From contig MDYQ01000167.1 in assembly GCA_003024175.1 (NCBI GenBank), positions 1-63,065 on the forward strand: a stretch of DNA of 63,065 nt, written 5' to 3'. How positions within the stretch are numbered: the first letter of the stretch is position 1; each line of letters begins with the position of its first letter. A model generated the notes under the pieces. That model saw only the letters and a list, made by a program, of their open reading frames with translations, did no database searches and was not told where the DNA came from. The stretch is from Planoprotostelium fungivorum. Lineage: Eukaryota > Evosea > Variosea > Cavosteliida > Cavosteliaceae. Positions 57,001 through 63,065 of this stretch are shown piece after piece. Both the position numbers and the translations under genes were made by a program.

Positions 57001-57314
57001 GTGTAGGATCGACCTCTCACGTTGAGATAATCTGTACCACACACTTGGGGGAAGTGCAAGGCCGCCCAAAGACCTAGCATGGCGAGAAATTGGTTGATGT
57101 TCAGAAGGAGGAAGACGTAGAAGATGGAGACGCTGAGAGGGTCACGCGAGTTGTGATGATCTCTACGCACCTGACGACCAATTGAAAGATCTGGATGACG
57201 AGGAACACATCAACTGCGAATAATGTAACCCAGATGGACAACAAGGCTCTGGCTCGATGTCAAAATGAAGAGATAATCAGAACCTCACCCGTCTGAGTTA
57301 TTTGTAGATTTCAT
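54019..57314 (-). CDS. Very large polytopic membrane protein, unknown function
   Basis: Starting at ATG 57314 (MKSTNNSD, then RALLSIWVTLFAVDVFLVIQ), successive exons each encode one or more hydrophobic helices: FYVFLLLNINQFLAMLGLWA, TIIAAIIFHMIS, VLSFLSVILLTGYV, SMYVTSSVGTVAAATAMGMS, LLFIGLSMFFISSVR, LLLSLLLTGVEYLVY, FASTFIYLTVIYSFYSYL, VVLSLAGIFFTCVE and many in the last exon (LYAGLSFILFSATGYQLI, VSYLSMVLLYTLFIGG). More than twenty helices are likely. A hydrophilic loop rich in Gln/Arg/Thr (TNRQEGRGNTQEGRSN) divides the last part. I cannot match it to a transporter family. The stop is at 54019. Some junctions are unverified. Confidence 0.75.
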
Positions 57315-57639
57315 ATATAGACAGGAAGTCAGTCCCAGAGCTGACGTCAACAGAGCTCTGTGCGGTGAAAGTTAATCACCTCTACGACAACCACTTTAGT
57401 CACCCTCTTCCTCCAATAGACAATAGTAGGAATACGATTGGAGCGACGATTGGCCATAGCCTCTGATCGTGTAAAAACTTGGGATGAGCGACGATCGATG
57501 ACCGATCGTTTTTGGCTCCCTCTCGTATCGTTCGAGTGGTCGTTGTGTCGTCCTCCATCTTGCTGATATGATGTGATCGTGAGGCAAGTTCTACAACGAG
57601 GAGATGCATCAGACGGTGTCACCTTTTTAGAAGATCGAC

Positions 57640-57859
57640 ATGAGCTTTCAAGGATTTGCTCGATTCAACCCCACAGACGATGACATGGAAGCAGAGTTTG
57701 ATAATCACATCCCCGAGTACATGGATCAGACGGAGAGTTTGACTTCAGAGAAATTAGTAGATGCAGACTTCCTCAACGCGATCAGTGAGTGTGAATTGTA
57801 ATAAGACATGTCTAAATGATGCAGAACTCGAGGACGACTTTGACGATGACGACGTGTAA
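57640..57859 (+). CDS. COPS9: COP9 signalosome subunit 9 (CSNAP) homologue
   Basis: Two exons (57640-57784 and 57825-57859) give 180 nt, exactly 59 aa plus stop. The C-terminus reads KLVDADFLNAIKLEDDFDDD and ends in V, matching the conserved end of human COPS9 (ADFFNDF...LFDDDDIQ). The N-terminus (MSFQGFARFNPTDDDMEAEF) is acidic and unstructured. CSN9/CSNAP is the smallest COP9 signalosome subunit and modulates its binding to cullin-RING ligases. The gene is divergent from the membrane protein and convergent with cyclin B. Its small size makes it easy to miss in automated annotation. Confidence 0.82.
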
Positions 57860-58117
57860 AAATCGGTACATTGTATAAACGGACACCCAATCGTTTCCTC
57901 TGCTTTTACGAATCGAACGACATCTCATGCTGACGTAACACATTCTTAGACAATCCTACCGCCATGATTCAATAAAAGAAGAAGTGAAAGAGAGATACTG
58001 GCCACACAAAGAGGGAGACACTGTTGTTCAAAGTCGGTGAAGACAAAAGAGATGACGAACGACGAGCTGTACACACAACAGTGACGAGGGAGAGAGGGAT
58101 ATGAACAGATAAATTTA

Positions 58118-59505
58118 TTAGATACGTACGGTGGCGGTCAAGGACACCGACATGAGACGGTTGGAAGCATACTTCCTCTGGATGGCTGTATACTTGTAGC
58201 CAGCCGAGTTCTGAGCGAATGCGAGCTCATTCATTCTTCTGATGCAGGGCATGATGTCCTCCACAGAGTATCCCGTGTAGTGCTCGATGGTGTCGTTCCA
58301 GATGGGCTGACTGCCGTGGGGTCTCATCATGGCTCTGGCGATGTACGTGGCGGAGGCAGCAATCTCAGAGGGAAGGAAGTTGAGGAGTTCATAGTCCAAG
58401 ATGGTCAACTCGATGAGGTACTTTCCAAGTGTGTGAGCTCTCGAGTCAGAGTGGGCAGCCTTGGAGAATCTTCTGAGAAAGTGGATGGGAGAGGGGACGT
58501 TGAGGTTGAAGTCGAGGGTGATGAGGATGAGCTTCTCCATCTTCAAGAGCTCCTCGCGGGTGTAGGCGTTGGCGGTGAAGTAGATGAAATCGTCGACCTT
58601 GGGGGTGTAGATCTCTTCAAACTTGGACGCGATCAGCATGGCGGCGACTCCGACGAGCTGGAGGCGTGAACGAGCGACGGCCTTGTGAGAGAGGAAGCGA
58701 TCGATGATGTTGACCGAGAGGAAGAGGGTCTCGGACAGGAGCTGGAATTTGACGCAGACTTCAGCCATCCAGTCGACCATGATGGTGCGGTACTTGGCGC
58801 TCAGGTCCACTTGCTTCTCCATGTATGTCGTGTCCACGGGTGTGCCTTGCTCCTTCTCTTTAAAGTGAGCAAAGATGTCCTCCACGTATTCGACGCAAAA
58901 CTGAACGTCATCGGCATCGGCTTCGTCAATGTCCTCAATGTTCTTCAGGACCTGATAGAGGATGAGTCGAAGAGCGAATGAAGGGAGAGAGTCTCTACCT
59001 TCGATCCATTCGACTTGACGGGAGCGAGATCCTTCATCTCGGTGGAATCCTCGTCCATAGAATCGATGTCCATGGGCTCATTGTCGTCTTCCAGAGACAG
59101 ATCGTCCTCCGAGCGAGTCTTGGCCTCGTCCATCTCGTCCATCGAGTCTTCGTCGATGATCTCTTCGATTGGGGCGGCCTTGGGGGTAGGGACCTTGACG
59201 GGCTTGGTGGCGACAGGGAGTGCCGTTCTTCGTGGCTTCAGAGCACCATTAGAAGTCGAGATGGGTGCTGCCGTTGATCTTGTGGGGACATTTGACAATA
59301 CGGTTGTTGATCTCTGAGCAATGCTGGCAGCTGGCTTGAGAGCACCGGTAGGACGAGTAGCCTGAGCGTTGCTGGAGAGAGTGGCAAGAGCTACGCGGGA
59401 TTTCGTCTCGGTCACGGCAGACTTTCCTTTGATTGCATTCTCATCCAGAATTTGTGACTGGGATCTGGTTGTAACGCGGGGACGAGTGAAGGCGGTAGAA
59501 GACAT
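58118..59505 (-). CDS. CCNB: Cyclin B
   Basis: Two exons, with the single intron near 58955-59000. The second exon encodes both cyclin boxes: KYRTIMVDWMAEVCVKFQLL (the MRAILVDWL-type start), ETLFLSVNIIDRFLS, LQLVGVAAMLIASKFEEIY, then ILDYELLNFLPSEIAASATY. The first exon is a disordered N-terminus with a good destruction box, RVALATLSSN, which fits RxxLxx[LI]xxN for APC/C-dependent degradation; no KEN box is seen. It also has a run of Asp/Glu residues. Cyclin B activates Cdk1 for entry into mitosis. Putative E2F sites lie 131-202 bp upstream. Confidence 0.96.
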
Positions 59506-59635
59506 GTTCTAATCTGCCTCTCGATTAGAATATGCTCTTAATGTAAGAGCCCCATTAGAGGTGGATAGAGGGCTCACCTCGATGTCTTAGGGAATCTCTA
59601 TGGGATAATACAGAAAGTACTGAGACTCGTCCTCC

Positions 59636-59645
59636 TTTCGCGCGG
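59636..59645. promoter_or_regulatory. Putative E2F site upstream of cyclin B
   Basis: TTTCGCGCGG contains an exact TTT[CG][CG]CGC E2F/DP consensus. It is about 131 bp upstream of the cyclin B start codon. Confidence 0.5.
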
Positions 59646-59699
59646 CGTTAAAATGGTTGATCCGTCGAACCTCCTTTGAAATTTTCAAAAACGGTTTCT

Positions 59700-59707
59700 G
59701 GCGGGAA
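59700..59707. promoter_or_regulatory. Second putative E2F site upstream of cyclin B
   Basis: GGCGGGAA is the complement of TTCCCGCC, the classical E2F core, 195 bp upstream of the start codon. Confidence 0.5.
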
Positions 59708-61446
59708 TAAAGATGCCGTTTACATTCAAATATTTTATGAAATCTCCCCTGTTCTTCGAATCTTCCTCCTTAACCCGCAAAACAGATGGGTACAGGTGCA
59801 CCATTCCATCACTCATTCGATTCTCTCGATATTGTTATGTTGCATTCACAGCAGAAATCGAGTGAGTGCTCATTATGTTTGAATGGGACCTTGATACGAT
59901 GCATTTGTGTGCTGATTCCTTCCATCTATCTTTTCTGAAATGAATAAGATCAGACCCTATGGTCGTTCGGCGGTGGTTTGTTGTTTGGTGGACGACAATC
60001 GTCTCCCTTCAAAATGATGCGAAACTGTGCCATAGCGATCAGATATTCGTTGCTTTATGAATTACTCTCATATAGAGTCTGTTTCACAGATGGAAGTTTC
60101 TGCAGTACACTTCATACTTGTTCGTCCTATATACCGACGTGTCGAACACCGTCAGCTGTAAGATGGGAGGGACGAAGACGAATGGGGTGCTGCACTCCAT
60201 GATTCTCAACACCTGCACGATGTCGCTCTAAATGCCTGAGAGTGGGCCTCTGTAAGCACGTTGAACATATCGTTCATTGCTCCATTTCATTTTTGGTGCC
60301 AACCGCGATACTGGCTTTACCTTAGCCAAGAACGTTCTCACACATTCATTCATTCACTCTGAGAGTGCGGGACAGATATTTGAGGGAATCCTAACATCAC
60401 CAATGCAGACGTAAGCTCACATCATCGTCATCACCAACAATCGTTCTGTCTTGTCGCTGCATCGATGTGGCCGCGATCATGTGGATAATAATCCCGATCG
60501 CGATTGTAACTACGATCGATAGGTATCCAGAGGAATACATCCGAATGGAACGTGAGGGACTCGAGTATCAAATTTCGAGGTCAAAAACTCCTTCATCGTC
60601 GCACAGAGAACGACGGGGAGAGTCAGTGAGAAAGCTCACATCGATTCTTTTTTGGCTGAAACGATGACGCTCTCTTCCGTTCTCGTCGCAAACTCGAACA
60701 CCAGTATTCGTAAAGACGTACGCTCCGCACCTGCCAATAGCTAATAGAAGACTGTGAAGATCTTGTCCCTCACTACCATGGGCATCCATCTTGACATAGG
60801 ATCTGAACTGAACATGATTTCGGCATGGATGTGGATTTGGTAGTCCAACAGTTAAGGCTGCTTGTTCAACAGAGACATCAATTGTGAGACAAGGAGTCCA
60901 GGGGATATTTTATATCCAAGCTGTCCATCCCTCATACATAAGCGCCAGACTTGAGCGATCAACTGCCTGATGTATGACAAGATCTACTTGGTCTTCTTCT
61001 GATATTGTGGTAGATCCACCATCTTCCTTTCCATCTAATTTGTTTGCAACTTTTTTCAATACCTGCTGACTTCAGCTAAGGCAGATTCTCAGTTATCACC
61101 TTGATGGCGTGCATATTTCTGGTTGGATCCTGATGAATGGAGGAAGATAAATCGTAAGTCTTGTACATGTCCTCAAAGCTCAGTCCATCCAATTTACCCC
61201 CTTGCATCTCTGCTTGTATTTCTTCCCCATCCCCGGTCAGGTTTACCTATGTCTGTCAAAAGAGTTCCAATACTTTTTGTATACGTCGGAGTTATCTTTG
61301 TGCTTGTTTTGTGACATCAAATCGTCTCCAGAGTGTAACTGCTCAGTCAATTTTGTGGATAGTACCGTGAGATTGAATAATTGTGAGTAGAATGATGATA
61401 CATCATCCCTCGACGCGTTGATCCTCTTCTGCTTGGCATTAGACTG
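59708..61446. other. Long intergenic stretch, no supported gene
   Basis: Only short frames (60-75 codons) without recognisable domains or clean splice structure occur here on either strand. A small exon of a diverged gene cannot be excluded around 60570-60790 (minus) or 61120-61400. Confidence 0.5.
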
Positions 61447-63065
61447 TTATTGTATGATGGAGTCAACCTCAATAGATTCAGGCTCGATAGAACAATCAGA
61501 GATGGTTTCCAGCAGGAGGTTCAGGTGTGAGAGATATTTCTCTCGGTCATTCAGCAGAGATTTTGACACCGAATGTACGTCTAGTGCATGTTCCATCTGC
61601 TGTGTAATATTCATTACTGCATTCAATGACGACTCGATGTCCCTCATGAGAGCCCTGTCAATGTTTAAATCTCTCCCTCTCCCTTTTTATCACCTGTCAT
61701 CTGACATCACTTGATTTATCAAGTCCTTCTGTCTGTTGAAATCGCATTCAACAAGTGAACACTTGAGATATGTCAGAATCCTCTCTTTTCCCCTCTCACC
61801 TGTTCCTCGTTCGTCTCTCTTTCCTCTAATGCAAGATGAGCTTTCTGTTGTAACTCATTATAATGGGCCAGCTTTTGTTTTTTCGTTTGAATCAAGGTTT
61901 GAAGACCCTTGTTCAATTGATGCATCTCTTTGCTGGATTGGATCAGATTAAATAAACAGAACAGGATCCTCAACCCTTCTATGGATGTCTCTGAGATGCA
62001 TGACTCCCATTGTAGAACTAGGGGCGCTAACTCTTGTATTGTCTCTGTCACAGTCTTTGAATACATTCTATCATGTTCGTAGTTAATGATCCCCTCCATT
62101 ACTTTCATGTACTTCAAATTCTATGTCCGTCAGCTTTGTACAGCTTAGTAGATTTCAAAAGTCACCTGAGATCTACTATCGCTACCGTGGTCCGGATTCT
62201 TCATTGTTTTGTGGTAGAAATTGATGGTCTGACTCAATCTTGTAAGCATCTGTATAGGTAAGAAGTCTGCATAATGGACGAAACAAACTAGAAGGCGAGA
62301 GCCCTTCGGGGATAAAGGAGATGGAGAGTCATCCTCCGTCCAATCAAGAGAGACCAGTTGTTTACACTGACTGAGGAGGTCTGATGATGTCAGTGAGAAG
62401 GGCAAATGGAAAGACATCCACCTTGAATGAGAACAATAAGAGGACTGAGAGGGTCGTCACGAGGTTGGTTGACCGAGCAGAGACGGTAAAGATCTTGCAG
62501 GATATCATCTAGATCGATCAAGGAGGACACTGGAATGGGGATGTAAGTGGAGATGGTCACTCCCCCGGAGCTCATCGTCGCCCTTCCTCTGTTGATCCAC
62601 TCCATGATCTTTTCTCCCTCCCTTCTCTGGTCACTTCTTTGGTTTCCTCCCTCTCTGCCTTCAACCGTTTCCGCCATCCTCTTCAGTTCGCTTAACTTGT
62701 CTTTGATGTCCATCTCCACCTCCTCTCGGGCTTCCTTTGTGGCTTGACTCTTCCTCTCTGTTCCGATGTAACTCTTTATCCTCTGGTGGCTCTCTGTTGT
62801 GGGTTGTTGTATCATCTGATCCAGCATCTGAGAGATCTGATGGTACGGATTGTGATCGATGTAATCTCCTGGTAGACAGTTTAATATCCCTCTGTACTCC
62901 TTGACTACATCCTGAGCTAATTCGACCTGTGATCTGTCATTCTGAGTCTCCTCTCTTCTCTCACCGTTGATCGATCAGCGCCCTCTTCTCTCTTTGTTTG
63001 TTCCAGCTCTCTGATCATACTGAACAGAACTTGATAGATCTCTTCCCTTCACTGTGCGATGAATA
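61447..63065 (-). CDS. Unrecognised helical coiled-coil protein, 5' part missing
   Basis: The gene enters the window at 63065 with a helical exon (REEIYQVLFSMIRELEQTKR) and continues VELAQDVVKEYRGILNCLPG, DYIDHNPYHQISQMLDQMIQ, then a strongly charged coiled coil (DIKDKLSELKRMAETVEGRE). A more hydrophobic block follows (SSLIDLDDILQDLYRLCSV, LVCFVHYADFLPIQ), then more coiled coil (SSKEMHQLNKGLQTLIQTKK, MRDIESSLNAVMNITQQME) to a stop at 61447. The pieces are joined by short GT-AG introns, not all resolved. The long alternating coils recall tether or spindle/cytoskeletal components; no family could be named. Confidence 0.6.

Overview
This is nuclear DNA from a eukaryote with a compact, intron-rich genome. 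Nearly every gene is split by GT-AG introns, mostly 40-65 nt with GTGAG-type donors; longer introns are often filled with CATCAT/GATGAT microsatellites. Gene spacing is tens to hundreds of bases and many neighbours are divergent or convergent. Many LRR receptor kinases sit beside housekeeping genes, which suggests a free-living amoebozoan. A protosteloid amoeba such as Planoprotostelium is my guess; the species is not proven by the sequence. All gene models here are hand-spliced, so exon edges are approximate unless stated.

Layout. 1-3 kb: the 3' part of a HemK2/N6AMT1-type methyltransferase and an amidase-signature enzyme. 3.2-10 kb: a large LRR receptor with one membrane helix and an apparently active kinase carrying tyrosine-kinase-like motifs. 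10.3-18 kb: a mobile-element island. It holds a 5.7-kb insert bounded by ~200-bp inverted repeats, two nearly identical ~372-bp MITEs (one with an exact 8-bp target duplication inside an exon), a MITE fragment, small palindromic repeats and several frameshifted reading frames. 18-28 kb: housekeeping genes for SMU1 (splicing), a J-domain/LRR fusion, a transportin-3/importin-13-type receptor and an RNF220-type E3 ligase. 28.4-40.7 kb: three paralogous receptors (+, -, +). 41-50 kb: THNSL1-type threonine synthase, a PH-domain protein, class II fumarase and a short-chain dehydrogenase. 50.4-59.5 kb: a decayed RING/TRAF-like gene, a vWA protein with RG repeats and a possible CaaX tail, a very large polytopic membrane protein, COP9 signalosome subunit 9 and cyclin B. 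The window ends inside a coiled-coil gene on the minus strand.

The most striking system is the receptor triplet at 28-41 kb. Each protein has a signal peptide, LRRs, a stalk (Ser/Thr-rich in two of them), and a GAIN-like region ending in a GPS motif of the adhesion-GPCR type with an intact His-Leu-Thr cleavage site. A single transmembrane helix follows, and then a kinase-like domain in which HRD has become HTQ and the DFG aspartate is lost. This looks like a self-cleaving adhesion receptor whose seven-helix domain is replaced by a pseudokinase. The receptor at 3-10 kb has an intact catalytic core and no GPS, so the two classes could signal together; that pairing is speculation.
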